Shown here: positions 15,050-23,104 of the stretch, piece by piece | How the letters are laid out: each line of letters opens with the position of its first letter | Position numbering within the stretch: the stretch's first letter is position 1 | DNA from: JBDRGC01 sp043818215 | Lineage (GTDB): Bacteria; Chloroflexota; Anaerolineae; Anaerolineales; UBA11858 | Direction of reading: 5' to 3' | Length of the DNA stretch: 31,647 nt | Assembly: GCA_043818215.1 (NCBI GenBank) | Contig: JBDRGC010000208.1 | Coordinates: 1-31,647 of the forward strand | Notes under the pieces: generated by a model | Seen by the model: the letters and a program-made list of their open reading frames with translations, nothing else | What the model was told of the DNA's origin: nothing | The model's database searches: none | Translations under genes and position numbers: made by a program

Positions 15050-16276
15050 TCAGACGGCGAATTCATTCGTCGTAAGCCCGCACCCCCCTCTGCCCTCTGC
15101 CTTCGAAAGTGTCTCCAAAATCGCCTCATGGGAATGCCACCCCGCGCCGCCCTGCGCCATCGTCGCTGACCCGCCGCCCCGCCCGCCCAGCGGCTCCATT
15201 GCCGCCCGGAGAATGGCCGCCGCGTCCAAATCGACTAAATCATCGCTGCGAGCGCACACAATCCTGACCCCCTTTTCCTCGCTGACAGCTAACAACAACA
15301 GCGTGTGGGGGCGTTCCCGCAAACGTGACGCCACCGCGCGCACATCCGCAAAAGACCGCTCAACCCAGTGAGCTGCAATCCGCCGCACCCCGTCCAATTC
15401 AGGAGTACTTTCCCACAGGCGGTCAGCCTCGATTTGCATCAACTCGCCGCACGCCTGCTTCAATTCCCTCCGGCTCGTTTTAGCCTCTTCTTGGATGCGG
15501 GTTATGGCTTCCCTCAACTCGTCCTGATGCACAGACAAATCCGCGCTGGCCTGTTGGATGCTGCGCAGCGCCCGCCTGTGATCATGCAGCGCACGTTGAC
15601 CGCACAGGAAACTCACCCGGACGCCCCCTTTGTAGCGCTCGATGGCGGTGATTTTGATGGCCCCGATTTCACCGGTGCGCCCGACGTGTGTACCGCCGCA
15701 CGCAGAGGCGTCATAGTCTTCCACCCAGATTATGCGGATTTTCCCCGTGACCTGCGGCGGCTTGCGCAGTGGGATATTTGCCAGCTCGTCGGATGTGGCG
15801 ATATGCACCGCTACAGGGCGGTCTTCCCAGATTATTTGGTTGGCGGCCTCTTCCACCTGAAAAGCTGCCTCCCATGTCAGGTCTGGAATATCCAGGTCTA
15901 TGGTGCTAATATCGCTCCCCAGGTGAAAACTGATGGTTTGCGCGTTTAGCTCTCTCACAAAAGCCGCTGATAGCAAATGCTGACCTGTGTGCTGCTGTGT
16001 ATGGTCGAAGCGGCGGCCCCAATCCACTTTCCCCGTTACCCTGTCATTGTCTGGCATCCGCTCCAGAAGATGCCAGACCTCGCCCTCATCCTCCCAAACA
16101 TCGATCACCGGGATGCTGTCCAGACTGCCCGTATCGTGAGGCTGGCCGCCGGATGTGGGATAGAACGCGGTCTCATCCAGGCACACCTCCGGCCCGCGCT
16201 CCGTATCCTGCCGGGTGATGATATTGGCGGTAAATTCACAAAGTTTAGCGTCGTGGTAATAAAGTCGTTTTGTCAT
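15050..16276 (-). CDS. Alanyl-tRNA editing protein, AlaX-L type with DHHA1 domain
   Basis: 408 residues. Residues 1-90 are a tRNA synthetase class II second-additional-like barrel (YYHDAKLCEF, VCLDETAFYPTSGGQPHDTG). The zinc-binding editing site is HTQQHTGQHLLSAAF (HxxxH) and DASACGGTHVGRTGE (C...H). After a helical linker the C-terminal part with GGRGGGSATMAQGGAG is a DHHA1/C-Ala domain. Such proteins hydrolyse misacylated Ser- or Gly-tRNA(Ala) in trans. The ATG at 16276 is preferred because GAGG lies 8 bp upstream; an in-frame GTG 12 bp earlier would lack one. The insertion sequence ends 5 bp before its stop codon, and the duplicated target keeps the stop intact. Confidence 0.92.
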   Translation of the reverse strand: MTKRLYYHDAKLCEFTANIITRQDTERGPEVCLDETAFYPTSGGQPHDTGSLDSIPVIDVWEDEGEVWHLLERMPDNDRVTGKVDWGRRFDHTQQHTGQHLLSAAFVRELNAQTISFHLGSDISTIDLDIPDLTWEAAFQVEEAANQIIWEDRPVAVHIATSDELANIPLRKPPQVTGKIRIIWVEDYDASACGGTHVGRTGEIGAIKITAIERYKGGVRVSFLCGQRALHDHRRALRSIQQASADLSVHQDELREAITRIQEEAKTSRRELKQACGELMQIEADRLWESTPELDGVRRIAAHWVERSFADVRAVASRLRERPHTLLLLAVSEEKGVRIVCARSDDLVDLDAAAILRAAMEPLGGRGGGSATMAQGGAGWHSHEAILETLSKAEGRGGCGLTTNEFAV

Positions 16277-16476
16277 ATTTTTCCTCACATCTTATCTGCT
16301 GGTATCATCTCAAAAAGAGGGGAGTGTCGCTCGTCCGCGTCCAGCGATGGCATGAGCGGCATGGGGGTGTTTGCAGACGGTGCGGCTCTGGAAACCCACT
16401 CATCTGCCTAAGAAGCCCCAAAATTGACCGAATCCCCCACGTCCGCACCCCGCGGGGGTGGGCCGCCCACATTGTT
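16277..16476. other. Intergenic, no gene seen
   Basis: G+C-rich spacer between two minus-strand genes. It contains runs such as CCGCACCCCGCGGGGGTGGG that can fold, and GCCGCCCAC close to the stop of the membrane gene, but no pair of attC core boxes, so there is no support for an additional cassette. Confidence 0.4.
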
Positions 16477-17022
16477 TTAGATGATCTCTCGTGCTACTGC
16501 AATCAGTAGAAAGATCAATCCGACGAACCAGTAGGCGAAGTCTTGCACTTGCGGATTCCAGTTCTTTCCATTAAGTCTGTTTACTTTCCAAAGCCCTTGC
16601 TGTTTCCATAGCGCCCAATTGCGTGAGGCCTCATAACCTAGTGTGTAGGCAAGCAATTCGCTAAAACCTGTTCGTATCCAAAGGACCGAGATGGAGAAAG
16701 CAACTGGTTCACCAGCAAACACGAAGGAATTGGTCCCTAGCAGTAATCCATAGATAACCCAGAACACTGGAAGGACATATAGACCACCTGGGTATCTACC
16801 AACTCTGAAAAGATTCATAAACTGAACACCAAGAAAACCTGTTAGGAAGTTTGCGAGGAACACTCTCCAAAATGTGAATTCTCCTACAACAGTTGAAAAG
16901 CGACCAGAAAAGAATGACCGGAGAATTCCCTTGGGCAAGAACAATGCGCTCAAGTACCAGGTACTGAACATTAAAGCCATAAGCACCAAGACTAATTTGA
17001 GGAAAGCAAGGAAACGGCTCAC
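16477..17022 (-). CDS. Small multi-pass membrane protein, unknown function
   Basis: 181 residues with about four hydrophobic segments: FLKLVLVLMALMFSTWYLSA at the start, FLANFLTGFLGVQFMNLF, LYVLPVFWVIYGLLLG and FAYWFVGLIFLLIAVAREII at the end. An N-terminal segment could also serve as a signal anchor. No known motif was recognised. Upstream AGGAGATAATATT gives a good ribosome-binding site. It is divergent from the flavin oxidoreductase gene. Confidence 0.75.
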   Translation of the reverse strand: MSRFLAFLKLVLVLMALMFSTWYLSALFLPKGILRSFFSGRFSTVVGEFTFWRVFLANFLTGFLGVQFMNLFRVGRYPGGLYVLPVFWVIYGLLLGTNSFVFAGEPVAFSISVLWIRTGFSELLAYTLGYEASRNWALWKQQGLWKVNRLNGKNWNPQVQDFAYWFVGLIFLLIAVAREII

Positions 17023-17343
17023 AATATTATCTCCTGTATTTGATAGTCATTCAAACAGTTACTGCTGGCCTGACAAGATTTGCGCGAATGAAGCCAATAT
17101 TTGGCAGTGATACAATATAATAGGCCAAAGCTGGATATCCGCAGGTTCAATTCGGTTGAAAGCAGAGATATGATCCGCGCACCATTATAGCGCAGCTTTG
17201 GGATAATATATCATCATAGCGCAAAAACGTACTTCGCTGTGTCCTGTACGGGGTTACGAACCGAGTGTGACGTTGTCGAAGTAGCTGCAATAAGCGTGGA
17301 TATTTGGGCGCTTGCGTGCTAGAATTAAGGATAGGAGAATATT
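17023..17343. promoter_or_regulatory. Divergent promoter region with a repeated ATAGCGCA motif
   Basis: 320 bp between divergent genes. ATAGCGCA occurs at 17187-17194 and 17216-17223, 29 bp apart, on either side of the TATA-rich GGGATAATATATCATC. This spacing suits a regulator binding on one face of the helix near a promoter, but no known operator is recognised and the start points are unknown. Confidence 0.4.
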
Positions 17344-18429
17344 ATGAGTTTGTTATTCACACCCGGAAAGATCGGTGCCCTTACATTGCCAAACCGCCTC
17401 GTGCGCTCTGCTACTGCGGAGCGGATGGCCGATGCGGATGGCCGTCCGTTGCCAAAGATGAAAGCCCTCTATGATGAATTGGTCCGCGGCGGGGTGGGGC
17501 TGATTATCACCGGTCATATTTATGTGCATCCATCTGGCAAATGTCATCCTGAGATGACCGGTATCTATGCCGATAATCTGATCCCCGATCTGGCTGACCT
17601 GACTCGAATTGTGCATCAGGGAGGAGGAAAGGTGGCTGCCCAGATCAACCACGGTGGGATGCAGTGCAGCCTTGAAACTGTCTCTGAGACCATAGCTCCC
17701 TCAGCTATCAATGCGCCTTTCCTCGAACAGTCGGCGCGGGAAATGACAGTTGATGAGATCGAGGCCATGATCCAGGCATACCGACAGGCAGCTCGCCGGG
17801 TGCAGGAAGCCGGTTTCGATGCAGTCCAGCTTCATGGAGCGCATGGTTACTTTATAAATCAGTTTCTCTCTCCGTATGTCAATCGCAGGACAGATGAGTG
17901 GGGCGGTGATTTCCAGCGGCGGACGCGCTTCCTGCGGGAAGTTTGCCGATCAGTACGCCAGCAGGTTGGCGATGATTATCCTGTGTTCATCAAGTTCGGC
18001 ATGGAGGATGGCGTCGAAGGTGGTTTGAGTGCTGAAGAAGGTGCCAAAGTCATCGCTCTCATGAAAGATATAGGCCTGGATGGTGTCGAGATCAGCGGCG
18101 GTGTTCGCGGAGGTCGAGTGCCAAGCATCAAAAAGGGAATCAAATCAGAAGAGCATGAAGCTTACTTTCTGCCCCTGGCGAAAATAGCCCGGCCAGTGAC
18201 GGATATCCCTGTCATCCTGGTGGGCGGGATGCGATCACGCAATATGATGGAGCAGGTACTTGCAGATGGAGATGCAGATTTTATTTCCATGAGCCGTCCC
18301 CTGATCTGTGAACCAGATTTGCCAAACCGGATGCGGTCGGGAGGCCAAGAAAAGTCACGCTGCATTTCAGCCAATAACTGCTGGTCGGAAAATCCTGGCG
18401 AAGGAATTGCCTGCAAATGCCCGCTATAA
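17344..18429 (+). CDS. NADH:flavin oxidoreductase, Old Yellow Enzyme family
   Basis: 361 residues, single TIM-barrel domain of the OYE family. It begins MSLLFTPGKIGALTLPNRLV followed by RSATAERMAD. FMN and substrate residues are in AAQINHGGMQ, GFDAVQLHGAHGYFINQFLS, the SPYVNRRTDEWGG motif and ILVGGMRS near the end. The C-terminus RCISANNCW...CKCPL has several Cys but lacks the second and third (iron-sulfur/NADH) domains of 2,4-dienoyl-CoA reductases. It should use NAD(P)H to reduce activated C=C bonds; the substrate is not predictable. TAGGAGAATATT precedes the ATG. It is not part of an obvious operon. Confidence 0.9.
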   Translation: MSLLFTPGKIGALTLPNRLVRSATAERMADADGRPLPKMKALYDELVRGGVGLIITGHIYVHPSGKCHPEMTGIYADNLIPDLADLTRIVHQGGGKVAAQINHGGMQCSLETVSETIAPSAINAPFLEQSAREMTVDEIEAMIQAYRQAARRVQEAGFDAVQLHGAHGYFINQFLSPYVNRRTDEWGGDFQRRTRFLREVCRSVRQQVGDDYPVFIKFGMEDGVEGGLSAEEGAKVIALMKDIGLDGVEISGGVRGGRVPSIKKGIKSEEHEAYFLPLAKIARPVTDIPVILVGGMRSRNMMEQVLADGDADFISMSRPLICEPDLPNRMRSGGQEKSRCISANNCWSENPGEGIACKCPL

Positions 18430-18564
18430 AAAATGGGTAACTACTCAGCCTGATAACTGTGTGCCCCCCTACCCCCCAAACCTGGGGGAAACATCCATTT
18501 GTATCCCGGCATTGATGCCAGAAACCCCTAACCCGGACGAACCGGAACCACGGATTACACTGAT

Positions 18565-18643
18565 TTTACCCAAAGGGCACGATGTCACGGATTTTCTTTT
18601 TGTTTTTTCCGTGCTATCCGTGACATCGTGCCCTTTGGGTAAA
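18565..18643. repeat. Perfect 28-bp inverted repeat
   Basis: Arms 18565-18592 and 18616-18643 are perfectly complementary (from TTTACCCAAAGGGCACGATG inwards to CACGGAT) with a T-rich 23-nt loop. Outer bases CCAC.GATT/AATCTGTGG extend it imperfectly. It may terminate the oxidoreductase transcript, or be a MITE-like repeat. Confidence 0.8.
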
Positions 18644-18665
18644 TCTGTGGTTAATTTCCTTGTTT

Positions 18666-18695
18666 TTGCACAGCATACCCTTCGGTATTGTGCAA
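18666..18695. repeat. Hairpin between oxidoreductase and hdrCB genes
   Basis: TTGCACA..ATACC pairs with GGTAT..TGTGCAA around a CTTC loop, about 12 bp of stem with small internal gaps. Function unknown. Confidence 0.5.
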
Positions 18696-18808
18696 GGAAT
18701 CAACTACTAAGACCCTAAAGACAGCAACTTTCTCCCCCATGATTGGGGGCCGGGGGGCGAGACCGGGATAGCTTGAGCAGTGACAAAAATGGTTTGAATA
18801 AGCCATAC

Positions 18809-18850
18809 AAAAAAACGCCGCACCCATAAACACGGGTGCGGCGTTTTTTT
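18809..18850. terminator. Bidirectional rho-independent terminator
   Basis: CGCCGCACCC and GGGTGCGGCG form a perfect 10-bp stem with an 8-nt loop, with seven A before and seven T after. It works on paper in both directions and separates the convergent oxidoreductase and hdrCB genes. Confidence 0.92.
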
Positions 18851-18965
18851 GTAGTTGCTCAAATTCTTGGTGGTCAAGCGGCGATATAACTGCGATATTC
18901 AAGGTATTCTCATAAATGCTTTTTTGCCCCCCAAAGTGCGTCATTTGAATTGTGCAGGGGGGAAT

Positions 18966-19060
18966 GAAATGGTAAATGGTGAATGGTAAATTGTAAATGA
19001 AGTGCATACAGCGCAGCCAGCATTTTCCATTTATAATTCACCATTTACCATTTACAATTC
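18966..19060. repeat. A+T-rich inverted repeat of ATTTACC units
   Basis: AAATGGTAAATGGTGAAT on the left reappears inverted at the right end, around a loop with GCATACAGCGCAGCC. Arms consist of tandem TAAATGG heptads, so this is a further heptad-repeat hairpin, located downstream of hdrCB. Confidence 0.7.
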
Positions 19061-19155
19061 GGTTTTGTTGGTGGGTACGCATCCTTTAGGACGCAATGCA
19101 CCACTAACATTTTGCACAACTACGTTTTTTTGTTATGTGAAGTACACCGTTGAGC

Positions 19156-20586
19156 TTATTCTATGAATCCTTTATCTCTAAGCAAAGGCCGGGGGTCAAC
19201 GATATTCTTTTTCAGCATAGTGGCCTTCTCCGGCAATCCCAGGGAGACAGCCATCAACTGGGTGAAGTACATTATCGGCATCGGTTCGTCCACATCCATT
19301 TGCATCTGGCGGGCATCCAGATTCAAGTGACAAAGCGGGCAGGCCACGGCGATAACGTCGGCGCCGGCTTCGCGGGCGTGGTTGACGATATCCCCGCTCA
19401 ATTTGACGACGATGTCGGCGCGGGTGAGAGAGTGGGCCGCTCCGCAGCAGGTGGTCTTGTACGACCAGTCCAGCACCTCGGCTCCCAGGGCAGACATCAG
19501 TTCGTCCATATTGGTGGGGTTCTCGGGGTGTTCGGCTTCGGTCACGTCCGGTGGACGGGTGAGCAGACAGCCGTAGTAGCAGACTACTTTCAACCCTTCG
19601 AGGGGTTTTTGCACTTTCTGGGCGACGCTCTCAGTCCCGACATGCTTATAAATGGCTTCGATCAGCGTGCTGACATAGACGTTGTCCTGGTAGGTGTATC
19701 CGAGGGCCTCGTCTATGCTGGCTTTGTGCCCTTCTTCGTGGCGGATTTCGTACTGAGCGGCTTTGTGCCGGTTGTAGCAGGCCGCGCAGGGCATGGTGAC
19801 TTCTTGGAAGCCGCTCTGTTCGATCAGGGCCAGATTTTCCATCGGGTAGCGTAGGGCGGCCTCTGGGTAGGCGCGATGAGCGACAGAACTGCCGCAGCAC
19901 ACCCAGCCGTGAGGTTCGATCAGTTTCATGTCGAGGGCCTCGCACACTGCCAGTGAAGATGCGTTGAATTCGGTTGCAGTGGATTCAAGCGAACAGCCCG
20001 GGTAGTAGGCCACTGCTTTTGATGCCCCCGTGATGGGTTTTATTTTTCGTTTACTCGGCAGCCGAGCGGGGCTGGGCAAGAAGCCCACTTTACCCTTTTG
20101 CAGCATCTTGGCATACATATCGAGGTCTTCGAACAGTGACTTGGGGTGGCGCAGTTTCATCTCGGCCATCAAACCAGGTTCGTAGGAGCGGCCCCAAAGA
20201 CGCACTTCTCGCATGAAAGCCTCGTTGAAGGTATTCACTTCGGGGATTTGTGGCTTGATGCCGCGTGCGAGTGCCTCGCGGGTCAGGAATTCCATGATGG
20301 CGGCGATGTCCAGGTTTTGGGGGCAGCGGGTACTGCAGGTCTGGCAGGCTGCACATAGCCACGGAGTTTGCGACTCCAGCGCGATTTCTTCCTGTCCCAA
20401 TTGCAGAGCGCGCATGATCTGGTTGGGCTGCCAATCGAAGAACTCTGCCACCGGGCATCCACTGGTGCATTTGACGCATTGGTAACACAGGTAGACATTT
20501 TGACCAATTTCGTCCTGTATGCGCCGTGCCAGATCGGGGCTGATGGTTATGGGTGTGTCAATGGGCTTTTGTTCATTATCGCTCAT
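19156..20586 (-). CDS. hdrCB: Fused HdrC-HdrB heterodisulfide reductase-like subunit
   Basis: 476 residues. The N-terminal HdrC part (about 1-180) has two 4Fe-4S motifs, CYQCVKCTSGCPVA (residues 34-47) and CAACQTCSTRCPQN. The C-terminal HdrB part has two CCG domains: YYPGCSLESTATEFN...CCGSS...MPCAACYNRH and YYGCLLTRP...TTCCGAAHSL...CPLCHLN, which in methanogen HdrB bind the two non-cubane 4Fe-4S clusters at the disulfide site. As the fused electron-output arm it would take electrons from HdrA. Without a methanogen's CoM-S-S-CoB, the acceptor is probably another disulfide or the linked MetVF enzyme. It is the last gene of the cluster, 25 bp after metF, with AGGAGA ahead of the ATG and a strong terminator 300 bp downstream. 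Confidence 0.93.
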   Translation of the reverse strand: MSDNEQKPIDTPITISPDLARRIQDEIGQNVYLCYQCVKCTSGCPVAEFFDWQPNQIMRALQLGQEEIALESQTPWLCAACQTCSTRCPQNLDIAAIMEFLTREALARGIKPQIPEVNTFNEAFMREVRLWGRSYEPGLMAEMKLRHPKSLFEDLDMYAKMLQKGKVGFLPSPARLPSKRKIKPITGASKAVAYYPGCSLESTATEFNASSLAVCEALDMKLIEPHGWVCCGSSVAHRAYPEAALRYPMENLALIEQSGFQEVTMPCAACYNRHKAAQYEIRHEEGHKASIDEALGYTYQDNVYVSTLIEAIYKHVGTESVAQKVQKPLEGLKVVCYYGCLLTRPPDVTEAEHPENPTNMDELMSALGAEVLDWSYKTTCCGAAHSLTRADIVVKLSGDIVNHAREAGADVIAVACPLCHLNLDARQMQMDVDEPMPIMYFTQLMAVSLGLPEKATMLKKNIVDPRPLLRDKGFIE

Positions 20587-20611
20587 AGGTTATCTCCTGG
20601 AGAACACCGCT

Positions 20612-21625
20612 CTACTCCACCACCGGCCGCGGGAGCAAACCCGCGCCCTCGGCAATTGGCTTGACAGCCTCTTCCCACTCTATTGCCATGATGTGAGCGC
20701 CGGCTACCCCTTCGATCTCGCGCAGTTGTTGGATCAGATCGATGCAAATCTGGATACCTTCTGTTTTCCAGGCCTTTGCGCGGGCGCGCTTGTCTTCTGT
20801 GGTCAACTCGTCTTTCTTCTTTCCGTCCCAGGGCGTGCTTGCCGCGTTCATGCGGTCGATGATCTCATCGGGAACCAGGATACCGGGGACGTTGTTTTTC
20901 ATGTAACGTGCCATGCCAGGGCTTTTCAGCGGCCCAACCCCAACTAAGATATAGGTTTGCTCGTGCAGGCCTAACTCACGCACCTTTTCCATGTATTTGG
21001 CAAAAGCCTCGACATCGTAGACTAGCTGCGTCTGGATGAAGTTAGCGCCCGCCTTAACCTTTTTTGCCAGCCGGTATGGCCGAAAATCGGTGGGATCAGC
21101 GAAGGGGGCCGCGGCTGCTCCTACGAAAAACCGGGGTGACTGGCCTTTGAAAGCATCCCCGCATTGGAAGACGCCCTCATCGCGCATCTTGGCGACGATT
21201 TGCACGAGTTGGAGCGAATCAATGTCGAAGACGTTCTTGGATGTGGGGTGGTTGCCGAAATTTTGGTGGTCGCCGGTCAGGCAGAGCAAGTTGCGCATTC
21301 CCAGGGCGTAGGCACCCAGCAGGTCGGCTTGAATCGCCAACCGGTTGCGATCGCGGCAAGTCATCTGTATTACAGGTTCGAGACCTTCTTGCACTGCGAT
21401 GGTTCCCGCTCCAATGCTGGACATGCGTATGATGGCGGTCTGGTTATCGGTGATGTTGACGGCATCGCAGTTCCCTTTCAGCAGAGATACTTTGTGACGG
21501 ATTTCGTCGCCATCCGCGCTTTGCGGGGGGCCGAGTTCGCCGGTGACTGCGAAGTGTCCGGCGCGCAGAACTTTTTCGAGATTGGAACCAGCTAAGTATC
21601 CGTTGTTGCCTGTTTGTGGGGTCAT
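20612..21625 (-). CDS. metF: Methylenetetrahydrofolate reductase, catalytic subunit MetF
   Basis: 337 residues forming one TIM barrel of the MTHFR family. Visible features are FAVTGELGPPQSAD at the first strand (catalytic Glu), AVNITDNQTA, NLLCLTGDH (the conserved Asp of the flavin/folate site) and GANFIQTQLVYDVEAFAKYM. It reduces methylene-THF to methyl-THF in the methyl branch of the Wood-Ljungdahl pathway. It follows metV by 3 bp, so MetF and MetV probably form one complex, and hdrCB follows. In Moorella-type clusters MetF/MetV is bound to HdrABC and MvhD. GAGGAG precedes the ATG. Confidence 0.92.
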   Translation of the reverse strand: MTPQTGNNGYLAGSNLEKVLRAGHFAVTGELGPPQSADGDEIRHKVSLLKGNCDAVNITDNQTAIIRMSSIGAGTIAVQEGLEPVIQMTCRDRNRLAIQADLLGAYALGMRNLLCLTGDHQNFGNHPTSKNVFDIDSLQLVQIVAKMRDEGVFQCGDAFKGQSPRFFVGAAAAPFADPTDFRPYRLAKKVKAGANFIQTQLVYDVEAFAKYMEKVRELGLHEQTYILVGVGPLKSPGMARYMKNNVPGILVPDEIIDRMNAASTPWDGKKKDELTTEDKRARAKAWKTEGIQICIDLIQQLREIEGVAGAHIMAIEWEEAVKPIAEGAGLLPRPVVE

Positions 21626-21628
21626 GGT

Positions 21629-22312
21629 TTACTCCTCCTCGGCGGCGAGACGCAGGTCGTCGCGGGTAATCTTTCGGGGGCCGCCATCGCGGGATGTGCT
21701 CCAATCCTTGGGGGGGCGGATGTCCAAGATGAGATCGAGTTTGCCCTTGCTGCTCAAGCGGTCGTAGATCAACTGCCATGCGCAGGGGACTTCGGGGTCG
21801 ATTTCGCAGTGGCCGTCCTCGGAGCCGCCGCATGGCCCGTTGAGCAGGGATTTAGAGCAGCGCGCAATTGGGCAGATGCCGCCAGTCAGGCCGAGGACGC
21901 AATCCCCGCAGGCTGCGCAGCGTTCCTCCCAAATTCCTTGCTCTGTGGGCAAACCCAGGAAAGTGGTGTTCAATCCGGGAACCACCCAGCATTCGGGGAA
22001 GTGCTCGGCAATCGCCTGCACGCCAATCCCGCACCCCAGCGATAGGATAATATCGGCATCTTTGACCTGTGCCTCGATTTCGTCGAGATATTCCCATTCA
22101 CATTGGCGTTGAACGGTCACATCGGTGACATCTTGTGGACTTCCATTGAGTTTGGATCTCATCCGCAGCGATGCGGCCATGATTTGTGCTTCGCGCGAGC
22201 CTCCCGCGAAGCATACCGTCACACAGGTTCCGCACCCGACGACCAGAACCTTTTGGGCGTCACCAATCAAGGTTTTGATTTCGTCTAAGGGTTTTTGTTC
22301 TGCAGTTATCAT
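21629..22312 (-). CDS. metV: MetV, methylenetetrahydrofolate reductase C-terminal/iron-sulfur subunit
   Basis: 227 residues. A N-terminal MTHFR_C-like region has VLVVGCGTCVTVCFAGG and ILSLGCGIGVQAIAEHFP. The C-terminal half is Cys-rich: ERCAACGDCVLGLTGGICP, IARCSKSLLNGPCGGS, GHCEIDPEVPC, the pattern of the zinc/iron-sulfur MetV subunit (MTHFR C-terminal domain, Pfam PF12225). It is thought to pass electrons to the MetF flavin. The ribosome-binding site is AGAGGAGAAC; upstream is the tandem-repeat element that separates it from mvhD1. Confidence 0.9.
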   Translation of the reverse strand: MITAEQKPLDEIKTLIGDAQKVLVVGCGTCVTVCFAGGSREAQIMAASLRMRSKLNGSPQDVTDVTVQRQCEWEYLDEIEAQVKDADIILSLGCGIGVQAIAEHFPECWVVPGLNTTFLGLPTEQGIWEERCAACGDCVLGLTGGICPIARCSKSLLNGPCGGSEDGHCEIDPEVPCAWQLIYDRLSSKGKLDLILDIRPPKDWSTSRDGGPRKITRDDLRLAAEEE

Positions 22313-22336
22313 AATGTTCTCCTCTGGTGAGAGATG

Positions 22337-22475
22337 GGTGATTGGTAATTGGGGATTGGGGATTGGGGATTGGAGATACCATGCCCTGCGAGTGTTGGCG
22401 GGCTAATCTCTAACTTCTAACCTCTAATCTCCAATCTCCAATTACCAATCTCTAATCTCCAATCTCCAATCTCTA
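22337..22475. repeat. Composite heptad-repeat hairpin element A
   Basis: Read on plus: tandem GATTGGG heptads, then the core ATGCCCTGCGAGTGTTGGCG (22380-22399) with GGCTAA, then tandem TCTAATC/TCCAATC heptads, which are the complement type. Left and right arms can thus pair into a long hairpin with the core as loop. The same composite occurs at 29831-30145. Its right end supplies the last codons and TAG stop of mvhD1. Confidence 0.75.
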
Positions 22476-22898
22476 ATCTCTAATCTCTTTTCTCCGCAAT
22501 GGATTTGGTCCCAATTCAATAATTACTTCGGTAAATTCTTTCGCAATTTCCGCAAACTTTGCGCCCATTGCAGCTGATATATTATACATGCGTACTCTTT
22601 CCGGTTCTAGACCAATTTGTGTCAATAACACTTTTATTCGTTCAACCCGGCGTCTAGCGTTTTCATTACCATCCAGGTAATGGCAGTCACCGGGCAGTCA
22701 ACCGGCAGCCATCACGCCGTCTACGCCATCTTCCAGGGCTTGTAAAACCATTAGCACATCTAGTTTACCAGTGCAAGGCAACTGTATGATCTTGATTTCC
22801 GGTGGGTATTGCATCCGCAGCCCTCCGGCCAGGTCGGCGGCGGCGTAAGCGCAATGTTCGCAACAATAAGCTATGATTTGCAAGACTGATGCTGTCAT
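22473..22898 (-). CDS. mvhD: MvhD-like hydrogenase/Hdr iron-sulfur subunit, probable selenoprotein (mvhD1)
   Basis: 141 residues if the in-frame TGA at 22698-22700 is read as selenocysteine (residue 67). Before it: MTASVLQIIAYCCEHCAYAA...IQLPCTGKLDVLMVLQ, ALEDGVDGVMAAG. After it: LPGDCHYLDGNENARRRVE...VRMYNISAAMGAKFAE and GPNPLRRKEIRD. MvhD proteins have Cys in CYCC-like, LPC, GC..GDCHY positions binding a 2Fe-2S cluster; the TGA is at the Cys of GC..GDCHY. MvhD passes electrons between an electron donor and HdrA. A short hairpin follows the TGA (22664-22682). The paralogue at 30141-30569 has TGA at the same place. The last codons and the stop are made of heptad repeat. If Sec is not inserted, only a 66-residue fragment is made. 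Confidence 0.88.
22664..22682 (-). promoter_or_regulatory. Putative bacterial SECIS hairpin in mvhD1
   Basis: On the minus strand, CATTACC TGGAT GGTAATG forms a perfect 7-bp stem with a 5-nt loop, beginning 15 nt after the TGA. The loop has G in its second position and starts 22 nt from the UGA, within the 16-37 nt range usual for bacterial SECIS elements. Confidence 0.7.
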
Positions 22899-23104
22899 CT
22901 CATCTCATCTCATTTCTCTCACTGACTAAACAAATTTACTGATTACTCAATGTCATTAAGTTAGGCAATCGGCGGATTCGCAATCCGCCCAGAGCGTGCC
23001 AAGCCGCCCGGTTTTGCTCCTGGCGGATCCGTCCCCCAAGGGGATACTTCGTGATGATCCGACAGCCACCAGCCCTAAACAAAATGACATTGACTGATTA
23101 CTGA
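22899..23104. other. Spacer between hdrA1 and mvhD1 with repeats
   Basis: No gene. It has CATCT pentamers next to the mvhD1 start, then the inverted pair AATGTCATT / AATGACATT (about 22950 and 23080) around a G+C-rich segment that contains several small inverted repeats (GGCGGATT/AATCCGCC). On the hdrA1 side it consists of TGATTACTG and AAAACTG repeats, which also encode the last residues of hdrA1. Confidence 0.55.

Noticed and set aside
16420..16476. Possible further attC after the membrane gene at 16477
   Set aside because: G+C-rich and partly palindromic, but without an AAC/GTT core box pair at cassette distance.
19150..19854. 234-residue plus-strand frame opposite hdrCB
   Set aside because: It is a shadow of the clearly coding minus-strand gene with its Cys motifs.
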